Source: JACPFV01 sp038043245 (GTDB lineage: Bacteria > Pseudomonadota > Gammaproteobacteria > Nevskiales > Nevskiaceae). From it: a stretch of 64,000 bases of DNA. How positions within the stretch are numbered: the first letter of the stretch is position 1; the number at the start of each line of letters is the position of its first letter. Of the stretch, positions 1-8,476 are shown in pieces. A program made the position numbers and the translations under genes. Under the pieces are notes generated by a model. That model did not search any database, was not told the origin of the DNA, and was given only the letters and a program-made list of their open reading frames with translations. The DNA is taken from positions 1 through 64,000 of the forward strand of contig JBBTCH010000003.1 in the NCBI GenBank assembly GCA_038043245.1, given 5' to 3'.

Positions 1-179
1 TCAAGGCCGAGAACATCCACTTCATCGGTGACCTGGTGCAGCGCACCGAGGCCGAACTGATGAAGACCCCGAACCTCGGCAAGAAATCGCTGACCGAGAT
101 TCACGACGCGCTGAAGGCGCGCGAACTCGATCTGGGCATGAAGCTCGATCGCTGGACGCCGCCGAAAGTCGCTGCCTAA
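1..179 (+). CDS. rpoA: RNA polymerase alpha subunit, C-terminal end (partial)
   Basis: The window opens inside this gene; only the last 58 codons are present, ending in TAA. They encode the end of the alpha C-terminal domain, with the helix-hairpin-helix segment NLGKKSLTEIHDALKAREL that contacts UP-element DNA and activators. The tail ends DRWTPPKVAA. It lies 20 bp upstream of rplQ, the usual end of the alpha operon. Identification is by recognisable family sequence and by synteny with rplQ. Confidence 0.97.
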   Translation, partial: KAENIHFIGDLVQRTEAELMKTPNLGKKSLTEIHDALKARELDLGMKLDRWTPPKVAA

Positions 180-199
180 TCTAAAAAAAGAGAACCGTC

Positions 200-649
200 A
201 TGCGTCACAAGACTCACGGCAACCACCTCGGCCACTCGCCGTCGCACCACAAGGCCAACATGCAGAACATGGCCGCGTCCCTGTTCCAGCATGAGCTGAT
301 CCGCACCACCTTGGCCAAAGCCAAGGCGCTGCGCAGCGTCGCCGAGCCGCTGATCACGCGTGCCAAGGTCGACAACGTCGCCAACCGCCGTCTGGTGTTT
401 GCACGCCTGCGCGACCGCGAGATGGTGACCAAGCTGTTCACCGACCTCGGTCCGCGTTATTCCAAGCGCGCCGGCGGCTACACCCGCGTGCTGCGCTGCG
501 GCTTCCGTCCCGGCGACAGCGCACCGATGGCCTACGTGGAACTGGTGGACCGTGCAGCGGCGAAACCCGCCGAGATCGCTGAAAAAGCGCCGGCGAAAAA
601 AGCGGCTGCCAAACCGGCCGCAAAAGCTGCGAAGAAGAAAGCCGCTTAA
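200..649 (+). CDS. rplQ: 50S ribosomal protein L17
   Basis: Encodes the large-subunit protein L17, which sits near the peptide exit tunnel. The N-terminus MRHKTHGNHLGHSPSHHKAN is nearly invariant in the family, and the core (to about residue 120) has typical length. Residues 122-149 form an Ala/Lys-rich tail (EKAPAKKAAAKPAAK and onward) that is longer than the minimal family length and likely disordered. It directly follows rpoA and is followed by a strong terminator, so it is the last gene of the operon. Start is ATG with a weak AGAGAA ribosome binding site. Confidence 0.98.
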   Translation: MRHKTHGNHLGHSPSHHKANMQNMAASLFQHELIRTTLAKAKALRSVAEPLITRAKVDNVANRRLVFARLRDREMVTKLFTDLGPRYSKRAGGYTRVLRCGFRPGDSAPMAYVELVDRAAAKPAEIAEKAPAKKAAAKPAAKAAKKKAA

Positions 650-670
650 TCTCTCGGAAATCTGCAATGC

Positions 671-700
671 AAACGGGCGCTTCGGCGCCCGTTTTGCTTT
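671..700 (+). terminator. Rho-independent terminator of the rpoA-rplQ operon
   Basis: A stem AAACGGGCGC / GCGCCCGTTT closed by a TTCG tetraloop is followed by a short T-rich stretch (GTTTTGCTTT). It lies 21 bp after the rplQ stop and ahead of the convergent prlC gene. Its stem also carries A residues on the far side, so it could act in both directions. Confidence 0.9.
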
Positions 701-724
701 CAGCGGCGTCAGTCGCCGATAGCT

Positions 725-2731
725 TCAAGCGGGCGTGAGTCCCGAATGCCGCAGCAGCGGCTCAATGGAGGGCGCGCGGCCGCGGAAGGCGATGAAGCTC
801 TCCATTGCTGGTCGCGATCCGCCGGCGGCAAGGATGGCGTCGCGGAAGCGCACGCCGGTCTCCGCTGCGAATTGCGTCTCCTCGAAGGCGGCGAAGGCGT
901 CGGACGACAACACTTCTGCCCATTTGTAGCTGTAGTAGCCGGCGGCGTATCCGCCGGCGAAGATGTGCGAAAAACTCCAGGGCATGCGGTTGAACGCGGG
1001 CGGGTGCAGTACGGCGACTTCACGCCGCACCGCGGCCAAAGTTTCGGCGACTTCGGGCTTTGACTGGCTGTGCAGGCGCAGGTCAAACAGCGAGAATTCG
1101 ACCTGCCGCAGCGTTGCCAGCCCGGACTGAAATCGCCGGTCGGCGCGCAGCTGTTCGATCATCGCATCCGGCATCGGCGCGCCAGTCTGCCAGTGACGCG
1201 CGAATAATTTGAGCGTCGCCGGCTCGTAGCACCAGTTTTCCATGAACTGGCTCGGCAACTCGACCGCGTCCCATTCGACGCCACGGATGCCGGAGACGGC
1301 GGATTCGTCCACGCGCGTCAGCAGGTGGTGCAAGCCGTGACCGAATTCATGGAACAGGGTCAGGACTTCGTCATGCGTGAGTAGCGCAGGTTGGTCCTTC
1401 AGCGGTAGCGTGAAATTGCAGATGAGGTAGGCCACCGGCGACTGCGTGCCGGCGGGGGTGCGGCGGCGGCCGAGGCATTCGTCCATCCAGGCGCCGCCGC
1501 GTTTGGTTTCGGGGCGCGCGTAGGGGTCAAGATAGAACAGTCCAAAGGATTCGCCCTCGGCATCTTTTAGTGCATAAGTGCTGACGTCTGCATGCCAAGT
1601 CTCGATGCCGGTAGCAGGTTCGATCTTCAGCCCATACAGGCGCTCGACCAGATCGAACATGCCACGCAGCACCTGCGGAAACGGAAAATAGGGGCGCAGC
1701 ATCTCGTCTGACAAGCCGAGTGTTTTCTCACGCAGCTTTTCCGAGTAATACGCCAGGTCCCAAGCCTGTAGATCAGCGATGCCATCACGCGTCGCGAGCG
1801 CCCGCAACTCTGCCAATTCCTGTTCGGCGCGCGTGCGCGCCTTACGCGCCAGTTCGCGCAGAAAGTTTTCGACTTCCGCCGGCGTGTCCGCCATCTTGGT
1901 GGCGAGCGAGAGTTCGGTGAAATTGGCAAAACCCAGCAACTGCGCCTGCTCAAAACGCAGTGCCAGGATTTCAGCCATCAGGGCGCTGTTGTCGTGTTTG
2001 CGCTCATGCGGCCCGATGTCTGCAGCGCGAGTCGCATAGGCCTCGTACAGCTCGCGACGCAGTTCGCGGTTGCTGGCTTTGCTGATGACCGCGTCATAGC
2101 TCGGGAAGTCCAGCGTCAGCAGCCAGCCATCGAGATTTTTGGCGTGAGCCTTGTCGCGTGCGGCGGTTCGGGCCGCTTCGGTCATGCCCGCAAGCTCGGA
2201 CTCAACGTGGATGTGTTTTGACCAGGCCTGGGTGCAATCCATCAGGTTTTCTTCGAACTTCGATTGCAGCTCGGACAGACGCAGCGAAATCTCCTTGAAC
2301 CGCGCTTTTTCGTTGGCAGGCAGGGCGACACCAGACAGTTTGAAATCGCGCAGGGCGTCTTTCACCACTTTCTTGCGCGCGGGCGGGTAAGCGGCAAACG
2401 CAGGTGCCTGCGCCAACGCTTCATAAGATCGAAACAAAGCTTCGTTCTGCGACACCTCGACCGAGTATTCGGTGACTTTCGGCAGGCCTGCGTTGTAGGC
2501 CGCACGCCATTCCGGCGTGCTCCAGACGCCGAACAGATGCGACACCGGTCCCCAGACGCGCGACAGCCGTTCGCCCATTTCCTCCAGCGGCTCGATCAAG
2601 GTTTCCCAAGACTGGGCCGGGCCTTGCAGCAATGCGGCAAGCTCGCTGCGGTTCTGGGCAAGCACTGCATCAAGGCACGATGCGACGGCATCGGGGTTGA
2701 GCGATTGGAACGCAGGAAGTTGCGGGTGCAT
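725..2731 (-). CDS. prlC: Oligopeptidase A (M3 family zinc metallopeptidase)
   Basis: A 668-residue cytosolic zinc peptidase that degrades short peptides, including cleaved signal peptides. The zinc motif HEFGHGLHHLLT is present (HExxH), followed by the conserved block VSGIRGVEWDAVELPSQFME that supplies the third zinc ligand. Length matches OpdA/PrlC (about 680 aa). No signal peptide is present. It lies last in a minus-strand run lemA-GIDE-prlC, 43 bp after the GIDE gene, so co-transcription is possible. In many proteobacteria prlC is heat-shock linked, but nothing of that kind is visible here. Confidence 0.95.
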   Translation of the reverse strand: MHPQLPAFQSLNPDAVASCLDAVLAQNRSELAALLQGPAQSWETLIEPLEEMGERLSRVWGPVSHLFGVWSTPEWRAAYNAGLPKVTEYSVEVSQNEALFRSYEALAQAPAFAAYPPARKKVVKDALRDFKLSGVALPANEKARFKEISLRLSELQSKFEENLMDCTQAWSKHIHVESELAGMTEAARTAARDKAHAKNLDGWLLTLDFPSYDAVISKASNRELRRELYEAYATRAADIGPHERKHDNSALMAEILALRFEQAQLLGFANFTELSLATKMADTPAEVENFLRELARKARTRAEQELAELRALATRDGIADLQAWDLAYYSEKLREKTLGLSDEMLRPYFPFPQVLRGMFDLVERLYGLKIEPATGIETWHADVSTYALKDAEGESFGLFYLDPYARPETKRGGAWMDECLGRRRTPAGTQSPVAYLICNFTLPLKDQPALLTHDEVLTLFHEFGHGLHHLLTRVDESAVSGIRGVEWDAVELPSQFMENWCYEPATLKLFARHWQTGAPMPDAMIEQLRADRRFQSGLATLRQVEFSLFDLRLHSQSKPEVAETLAAVRREVAVLHPPAFNRMPWSFSHIFAGGYAAGYYSYKWAEVLSSDAFAAFEETQFAAETGVRFRDAILAAGGSRPAMESFIAFRGRAPSIEPLLRHSGLTPA

Positions 2732-2774
2732 GGCGGAGCGTGAAAATCGGGACGCGATTAAACCACAACAGGTC

Positions 2775-3671
2775 CTACAGTCCCGCAGTTCTCCATATCA
2801 GGACCAGAGCCGCTGCAGAGCCGACGGCTACGAGATACGACAGCCCGCTCTGCCAGTGCAGACTGCGCACCGTTTTTTTCTGGCCGATGCCGGAGAGTAG
2901 AAACGGACGACCATCCGGCGGTTTGCGCAGGACGTTGTAGTCCGGGTCCAGTGCGCGATCCAACACCTGCTTGCGCACCTGCTGCAGGGCTACACGCCGC
3001 ACCGCTTCCCACTCTTTCAGATTGACCTCGCCGTCCTTGTTGGCGTCGAACAGTTTCATTTTCTGCTTGTCGCGCTTCCATTCGGCCAGCAGCTCGCGCA
3101 CAGCCTCGGACTCCTCGACCGGCCCGGCCTCGTTGCGCTCGGTGCGGAACCAGCCGAGCGCATAGACCGGCGCACTGGCGGGGATCATCTGTTCTTCGTA
3201 GCGAAATTTGCAGAAGGCGGAGCGCATAAATCCGCTGCCGGCCCTGGGTCCGAGATCCGGGGTGGCGCTGTGGCCATACCAGGTGAATTTCAGCGAGGGC
3301 GTGACGCTGGCACCATCGTTGTCGACGATGCAGCTGGCACCACCGTCGTCAAGCAAAAACAGATCGTCGCTGCGGCCGGAGTTGAGGGTCTGCCACGAGG
3401 TTCGACCTTTACTGTCCGTTTGTTTTTGGCAGACGGTGAAGTTCCACCAGACACAGGTCATGTGCGACAGCGGCGCGGTGATGCTGGCGCCCGGCATCAA
3501 ACGGGCGATGCCTTCCAGTTCGACGTAACCCTGCGGCGCGGAGCGGATGCGCGAGGTGGGGGTGTCCTCGATCAGCCGCGCGCGGCGCAGCGCAATCGTT
3601 CCCCAGATCAGTCCGCCAAAGAGTCCCAGCAGCGACAGGCCGAGCGGGAACCAGACATCGGCTGGGTCCAT
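2775..3671 (-). CDS. GIDE-domain membrane protein with an EF-hand-like loop
   Basis: A 298-residue membrane protein. A transmembrane segment lies near residues 9-28 and a second at the C-terminus (about 274-295). Between them is a GIDE-type domain (block around GYVELEGIARLMPGASITAP and WWNFTVCQK), the domain named after the mitochondrial E3 ligase MULAN; bacterial members have no RING finger and an unknown role, and none is seen here. Residues 209-220 read DANKDGEVNLKE, which fits the 12-residue EF-hand calcium loop at positions 1, 3, 5, 6, 8 and 12. It follows lemA by 11 bp, a pairing common in bacteria, so the two proteins probably act together at the envelope. Function unknown. Confidence 0.8.
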   Translation of the reverse strand: MDPADVWFPLGLSLLGLFGGLIWGTIALRRARLIEDTPTSRIRSAPQGYVELEGIARLMPGASITAPLSHMTCVWWNFTVCQKQTDSKGRTSWQTLNSGRSDDLFLLDDGGASCIVDNDGASVTPSLKFTWYGHSATPDLGPRAGSGFMRSAFCKFRYEEQMIPASAPVYALGWFRTERNEAGPVEESEAVRELLAEWKRDKQKMKLFDANKDGEVNLKEWEAVRRVALQQVRKQVLDRALDPDYNVLRKPPDGRPFLLSGIGQKKTVRSLHWQSGLSYLVAVGSAAALVLIWRTAGL

Positions 3672-3682
3672 CGACAGTGAGG

Positions 3683-4258
3683 TCAGCTGCGCCAGAGCGC
3701 TTTGGCGTCAACGTCTTTCTTCTCTTCCTCGGTGAACTCCAGCAGGTCAGCCGCCTTGAAGGCGAGCAGGCGCGCGACGATCACATCTGGAAACTGCTCG
3801 ATGCGCACGTTGTTGGCGTTGACGCTTTCGTTGTAGAACTCGCGGCGGTCAGCGATGCTGTTCTCGAGGCCGGTGATGCGGCCCATCAGCTGCATCAACG
3901 GCTGGCTGACCTTGAGTTCCGGATAGGCCTCGACGGTGGCGGTGATCTGACCCAAGCCCATGCGCATCAGGCCTTCAGCGGTGCCGACACCTTTGACGTC
4001 GCCTTTTTCGCGCGCGCTGTTGGCGGCTGCGCGTGCCTGCATCACTCGCTCCAGCGTGTCTTTCTCGAACTGCATGTACTGCTTGCAGGTCTCAATCAGC
4101 TTGGGCAGTTCGTCGTGGCGCTGCTTGAGCAGCACATCGATATTGGCCCAGGCCTTGCTGATCGCGTGCTTGAGCGCGACCAGGCCGTTGTAGATGACGA
4201 TGCCATAGAGCAGCGCAGCGGTCAGAACGGTGAGAATCACGGCAGTGGTGACGGACAT
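3683..4258 (-). CDS. lemA: LemA family protein
   Basis: About 191 residues: one N-terminal transmembrane segment (about residues 5-24) followed by the alpha-helical LemA domain with the family block NGLVALKHAISKAWANIDVL and the later FNESVNxxN-like motif, here FYNESVNANNVRIEQFP. The family has an extracytoplasmic helical bundle of unknown biochemical role. Two in-frame ATGs exist (4264 and 4258); a GGGAG site abuts the first but is correctly spaced for the second, so 4258 is preferred. It is the first gene of lemA-GIDE-prlC and is divergent from the esterase gene. Confidence 0.9.
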   Translation of the reverse strand: MSVTTAVILTVLTAALLYGIVIYNGLVALKHAISKAWANIDVLLKQRHDELPKLIETCKQYMQFEKDTLERVMQARAAANSAREKGDVKGVGTAEGLMRMGLGQITATVEAYPELKVSQPLMQLMGRITGLENSIADRREFYNESVNANNVRIEQFPDVIVARLLAFKAADLLEFTEEEKKDVDAKALWRS

Positions 4259-4343
4259 GCACATCTCCCGAGAACTTGAGGGCGTAACTACAGTCTAGTA
4301 TCTGGCGGCTTAAAATGCCTCGGCTTTCTCATCCAGGATTAAC

Positions 4344-5237
4344 GTGAAACGACTACTGGGCACCGTCATCTGCGTCTTGCTGCTTTCGAGCTGCACCGGC
4401 ACCGGCGTCCTCAACGCGCTGGCGTCGACTTCCGGCTATCAGCCCGCGCTCAATCTGATCTACGACGAGGGCCGCGACCTGCGGGCGGACATCTACCAGC
4501 CCGATGGCGCCAAAGCGGCGCCGGTGGTGGTGTATTTCGGCGGCGGTCGCTGGACCACCGGCGACAAGCAGGACTACGAATTCGTCGGCGAGGCGCTGGC
4601 CTCGCAGGGCTTTGTCGTGGTGATCCCCAACCTGCGGTTCTATCCGGACGTGAAGTTCCCGGCGTTCGTCGAAGACGCCGCGCGCGCGGTGAAATGGACG
4701 CGCAGCGTCATCGGCCGCTATGGCGCCGATCCCGACAAATTGTTTGTCATGGGCCACTCGTCCGGCGCGCACATCGCCTCGATACTGGCGCTCAACGACC
4801 GCTATCTGAAGGAAGTCGGCGGCACGCGGCGCTGGCTGCGCGGCATGATCGGCCTGGCCGGGCCTTACGACTTCATGCCGATCACCGATCCGGACCTGCG
4901 CGACATCTTCGGTCCCCCGGAGAAATTCGATGAGTCCCAGCCGATCCGTTTCGTGGACGGAGAAAATCCGCCGCTGCTGCTGATGCACGGTGAAGACGAC
5001 GAAGTGGTCTGGATCAAGAACACGCGCAATCTGGCACAGGCGGTGCGCAGGGCTGGCGGTGTCGCCGAGACGGTCTACTACCCGGAGTTGGCGCACACGC
5101 GCATCATTGGCGTGCTCGGCGCGCCGCTGCGCGGCTTTGCCGACGTGCTGCAACAGATCGCGCAGTTCGTCAACAAGTACGCCTATACCGACCGCACCAG
5201 CAAGCCCAGCGACATCAAAACCACGCCGCTGCGGTAG
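4344..5237 (+). CDS. Alpha/beta-hydrolase lipoprotein (carboxylesterase/lipase-like)
   Basis: A 297-residue protein with a lipoprotein signal peptide (lipobox LLSSC, Cys at residue 17), so it should be membrane anchored. The catalytic serine lies in GHSSGAH (Ser139). The acid is probably in HGEDDEVV and the base His in LAHTRIIG, giving a full triad in the usual order. The region before the nucleophile (VVVYFGGGRWTTGDKQDYEF) carries the glycine-rich oxyanion loop; family members usually have HGGGW here, and the first His is replaced by Phe-Gly. Closest to the BD-FAE/dienelactone-hydrolase-like esterases; substrate unknown. The DUF1329 gene follows 31 bp downstream. Confidence 0.85.
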   Translation: MKRLLGTVICVLLLSSCTGTGVLNALASTSGYQPALNLIYDEGRDLRADIYQPDGAKAAPVVVYFGGGRWTTGDKQDYEFVGEALASQGFVVVIPNLRFYPDVKFPAFVEDAARAVKWTRSVIGRYGADPDKLFVMGHSSGAHIASILALNDRYLKEVGGTRRWLRGMIGLAGPYDFMPITDPDLRDIFGPPEKFDESQPIRFVDGENPPLLLMHGEDDEVVWIKNTRNLAQAVRRAGGVAETVYYPELAHTRIIGVLGAPLRGFADVLQQIAQFVNKYAYTDRTSKPSDIKTTPLR

Positions 5238-5268
5238 ACTGAACAGGTCTTGGAGGAGACTAAAACAA

Positions 5269-6621
5269 ATGAATACGAAATTCGTGATGTCCGTGTTGTT
5301 GATCCTGACCGCAGTCGGGGTTCAGGCCAAAGTCAGTCCCGAAGAGGCCGCTCGCCTGGGCAAGGACCTGACGCTGGTCGGCGCCGAAGCCGTCGGCAAT
5401 GCCGACGGCAGCATTCCACCTTATGCCGGTGGCTCCAAGCAGGGCGAGCCCGCCAAGGGCAAGGAGCGTACGCTGGAGAGTTTCCAGGAATTCGCCAACG
5501 ACAAGCCGTTGTACACGATCACAGCGGCGAACATGGCGCAGTACGCGGATTTTCTGACGGTCGGTCACCAGACCATGTTGAAGCGTTTCCCCAGCTACAA
5601 GATGGATGTCTACGAGACCGAGCGCAGCTCGGTGTATCCGGACTATTACTATGAGGCGACCAAGAAATGCGCCCTCGAGGCCGAGCTTGGCAATAACGGC
5701 AACAGCCTGATCAACGCGGTCACCGGCATCCCGTTCCCGATTCCCAAGTCCGGCATCGAGATCATCTGGAACCACAAAACGCGCTATCGCGGCACCGGCA
5801 CCAAGCGTTACAACACCCAGCTGGCGGTGCAGACCGGCGGCGATTTCCAGCCGGTGAAGCTGCGCGAAGATGTGCGCATCCAGTACAGCTATCCCAACCA
5901 GAAGCCGGAAGACCTCAACAATACCCTGGTCTACTTCATGCAGATCACCACCTCGCCGGCGCGCTTGTCCGGCAACGTGCTGCTGGTGCACGAGACCATG
6001 GACCAGGTCAAGGAACCACGCCGCGCCTGGGTCTACAACCCCGGCCAGCGCCGTCTGCGGCGCGCGCCGAACGTGGGTTACGACAATCCGGGTACCGGCT
6101 CCGACGGCCTGCGCACCAACGACCAGTTCGACGTCTATAACGGCGCCACCGACCGTTACACCTGGAAGATGTTGGGCAAGAAGGAGATGATCCTGCCGTA
6201 CAACGCGGTGATGCTGTCGCAGGACAAGCTCAAGTATTCCGACATCGCCAAGAAAGGCCACATCGACCAGAACCTGGCGCGCTACGAGAAGCATCGCGTC
6301 TGGATCGTCGAGGCCGAGTTGAAGCCCAGCTTCAGCCATCTGTACGCCCGCCGCACGTTCTACGTCGACGAGGACACCTGGACCATGCTGCACTCGGACA
6401 TCTACGACCGCCGCAAGGAACTCTGGCGCATCCACGAGTCGCACAACGTGACGCAGGCGTGGCTCAAGCGCTTCGTGCCGGTGGCCGCGGCGATTTACGA
6501 CTTGCAGTCCAGCCGCTATCTGGTGATGGACCTGTCCAACGAAGAACCGCTGTACGAGGACAAGGATTTCGCGCTGGAGTATTTCGACCCGGCCAACGTC
6601 AGCAAGCTGTCCACCAAATAA
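5269..6621 (+). CDS. DUF1329 family exported protein
   Basis: A 450-residue protein with a clear signal peptide (MNTKFVMSVLLILTAVGVQA, cleavage near AQA-KV). The mature start KVSPEEAARLGKDLTLVGAE and the Tyr/Arg-rich body are typical of DUF1329. Start is ATG at 5269, behind GGAGGAGA; the frame is open further upstream but without signal-peptide features. DUF1329 genes usually accompany DUF1302 genes in loci for lipid, steroid or terpene use in gammaproteobacteria; no DUF1302 gene is seen here. A LolB-like outer-membrane lipid role has been suggested for the family. It ends at a strong terminator. Confidence 0.88.
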   Translation: MNTKFVMSVLLILTAVGVQAKVSPEEAARLGKDLTLVGAEAVGNADGSIPPYAGGSKQGEPAKGKERTLESFQEFANDKPLYTITAANMAQYADFLTVGHQTMLKRFPSYKMDVYETERSSVYPDYYYEATKKCALEAELGNNGNSLINAVTGIPFPIPKSGIEIIWNHKTRYRGTGTKRYNTQLAVQTGGDFQPVKLREDVRIQYSYPNQKPEDLNNTLVYFMQITTSPARLSGNVLLVHETMDQVKEPRRAWVYNPGQRRLRRAPNVGYDNPGTGSDGLRTNDQFDVYNGATDRYTWKMLGKKEMILPYNAVMLSQDKLKYSDIAKKGHIDQNLARYEKHRVWIVEAELKPSFSHLYARRTFYVDEDTWTMLHSDIYDRRKELWRIHESHNVTQAWLKRFVPVAAAIYDLQSSRYLVMDLSNEEPLYEDKDFALEYFDPANVSKLSTK

Positions 6622-6640
6622 GTCGGTCGCTTTTATATAG

Positions 6641-6666
6641 ACGGCGCCCCAGGGCGCCGTTTTTAT
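6641..6666 (+). terminator. Rho-independent terminator after the DUF1329 gene
   Basis: The inverted repeat ACGGCGCCC / GGGCGCCGT with a two-base loop (CA) is followed by TTTTTATTT. It lies 19 bp after the DUF1329 stop codon and separates that gene from the sulfatase. Confidence 0.88.
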
Positions 6667-6767
6667 TTGCGCCGCATGTCCGGGCATAGGGCGTCATGCC
6701 GAGGCAGAATGATGCAGGCAAAAAATAAACAGCGGGCTCAGAACCACTCGAAGCGGATGGGAGGAAT

Positions 6768-8474
6768 ATGAAGCGCAGAACCCTGCTCAAGGCCGGCGCG
6801 GCACTCGCCGTTGCTTCACTCCCTGCTTTCGGCAAAGCACCGGCAGTACTCCGCCGCAAGCGACCCAACATCCTGTTCATCGTCACCGACCAGGAGCGGC
6901 ACTGGCTGGATTTTCCGCGCGAGGTGAAGCTGCCCGGCCACGAATGGCTGCTGGAGCGTGGCAGGGGCTTTCGCAATCACCATGTCCATACGACGCCATG
7001 CTCGCCCTCGCGCTCGACGATCTACACCGGCCAGCACACCCAGCACACGCACATGACCAGCAATCACGGCGCGCCGCCGTTTCCGGAGCTGGCGCCGGTG
7101 AAAACCATCGGACATCTGCTGCGCGAGCAGGGCTACTACACGGCGTACAAGGGCAAGTGGCATCTGTCGCACGTGCCGGACGGGGCCAACCTGACCATGG
7201 GGCCGTATCCCAGCACGCGCGACGTGCTCGAGCCGTTCGGGTTTTCCGATTACAACGATGACGGCGATCCGCACGGCGCCACCTGGACTGGCTACAAGTT
7301 CGATCCGCAGACCGCCTCCAGCGCTGCGCGCTGGCTGGCGACCCAGGGCCGCGCCATGGCCGGCCAACAGCCGTGGTTCCTGGCGGTGAATTTCACCAAC
7401 CCGCACGACGTCATGTATTTCGATGATGTTGACGGCGCGCAGGCGAAGACGCGCTTGTCGCCGGACTACCTGTCGCCGCTGTCGCCGCCACCGAGCGGCG
7501 GGATTTACGACAAGCAATGGGACCTGCCGCTGCCACGCAGTTATTACCAGGACGACCTCGTCGGCAAACCCTGGTCGCAGACTTCGTATGTGGAGTTCTG
7601 CAACATGGTCTACGGCCACATCGCGCCCGAAGACGAGGCGCGCTGGCGCCATTACCAGAGCTACTACTTCAACTGCGTGCGCGACGCCGATCAGCATCTG
7701 CACACCGTGCTGCGAGCGCTCGAATCGAACGGACTGGCAGACGAAACAATCATCGTCTTCACCAGCGACCACGGTGAGATGGCCGGCGCGCACCGGCTGC
7801 GGCAGAAAGGCCCGCACATGTACAAGGAGAACATCCGCGTCTCCCACATCGTCGTGCACCCCGACGCGAAGCGGGCGGGCGACACCGAGGCGCTGTCCGG
7901 GCCGGTGGACTTCGCGCCAACCCTGCTCGCCTATGCGGGGGCGGACGACAAGTCCCGCGCCGAGCGCTATCCCGAACTCAAGGGTGTGGACCTGTCGCCG
8001 GCGATTGCCGATGCACGCGCACGCACGGCACGCGACACGCGCGGCATCCTGTTCGACTACAACACCGCACTCTACATCGACCCAGTGTTCGCGAAAGCGG
8101 TGATGGAATCCGGCGGCGCCACTCCGGGCGGCATGCTGCAAGCGTCCATCAAGACCGGAAAGCTGGGGCCGGGTCGCGACAATCCAGGGCTGTTCCGCGG
8201 TGTGCACGACGGCCGCTACAAGTTCGCACGTTACTTCAAGCCCTCCGAACACCATATTCCAACCGACTGGGACACCCTGCTCAAGTACAACCAGCTTGAG
8301 CTGTACGACACCCAGACCGATCCCGACGAAATCACCAATCTCGCGGCTGAGCCTGAAAAACATCAAGCCCTGCTGCTGCGCCTCAACGCCCAGACCAACG
8401 CACTGATCGAGCAGGAAATCGGTTTTGATGATGGCCGTGAACATCCGGGGCCGACCTTCCTCTATAAACTGTAG
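6768..8474 (+). CDS. Sulfatase with twin-arginine signal
   Basis: A 568-residue sulfatase. The N-terminus MKRRTLLKAGAALAVAS is a Tat-type signal (RR-x-L-L), so the enzyme is likely exported folded. The core begins RPNILFIVTDQERHW with the metal-binding Asp; the activating motif CSPSR lies at Cys78-Arg82, the C-x-P-S-R signature whose Cys is converted to formylglycine by an FGE-type enzyme. Later metal ligands occur in FTSDHGEMAGAH. Substrate is unknown: choline-, aryl- or glycan sulfatases all fit. A GGGAGGAAT site precedes the ATG. Its stop codon adjoins the HMG-CoA lyase start, suggesting translational coupling. Confidence 0.9.
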   Translation: MKRRTLLKAGAALAVASLPAFGKAPAVLRRKRPNILFIVTDQERHWLDFPREVKLPGHEWLLERGRGFRNHHVHTTPCSPSRSTIYTGQHTQHTHMTSNHGAPPFPELAPVKTIGHLLREQGYYTAYKGKWHLSHVPDGANLTMGPYPSTRDVLEPFGFSDYNDDGDPHGATWTGYKFDPQTASSAARWLATQGRAMAGQQPWFLAVNFTNPHDVMYFDDVDGAQAKTRLSPDYLSPLSPPPSGGIYDKQWDLPLPRSYYQDDLVGKPWSQTSYVEFCNMVYGHIAPEDEARWRHYQSYYFNCVRDADQHLHTVLRALESNGLADETIIVFTSDHGEMAGAHRLRQKGPHMYKENIRVSHIVVHPDAKRAGDTEALSGPVDFAPTLLAYAGADDKSRAERYPELKGVDLSPAIADARARTARDTRGILFDYNTALYIDPVFAKAVMESGGATPGGMLQASIKTGKLGPGRDNPGLFRGVHDGRYKFARYFKPSEHHIPTDWDTLLKYNQLELYDTQTDPDEITNLAAEPEKHQALLLRLNAQTNALIEQEIGFDDGREHPGPTFLYKL

Positions 8475-8476
8475 TG

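Noticed and set aside
5260..6687. Long minus-strand open frame (475 codons) opposite the DUF1329 gene
   Set aside because: It mirrors the codon pattern of the DUF1329 gene, has no signal or motif, and would span a strong terminator; a typical high-GC antisense shadow.
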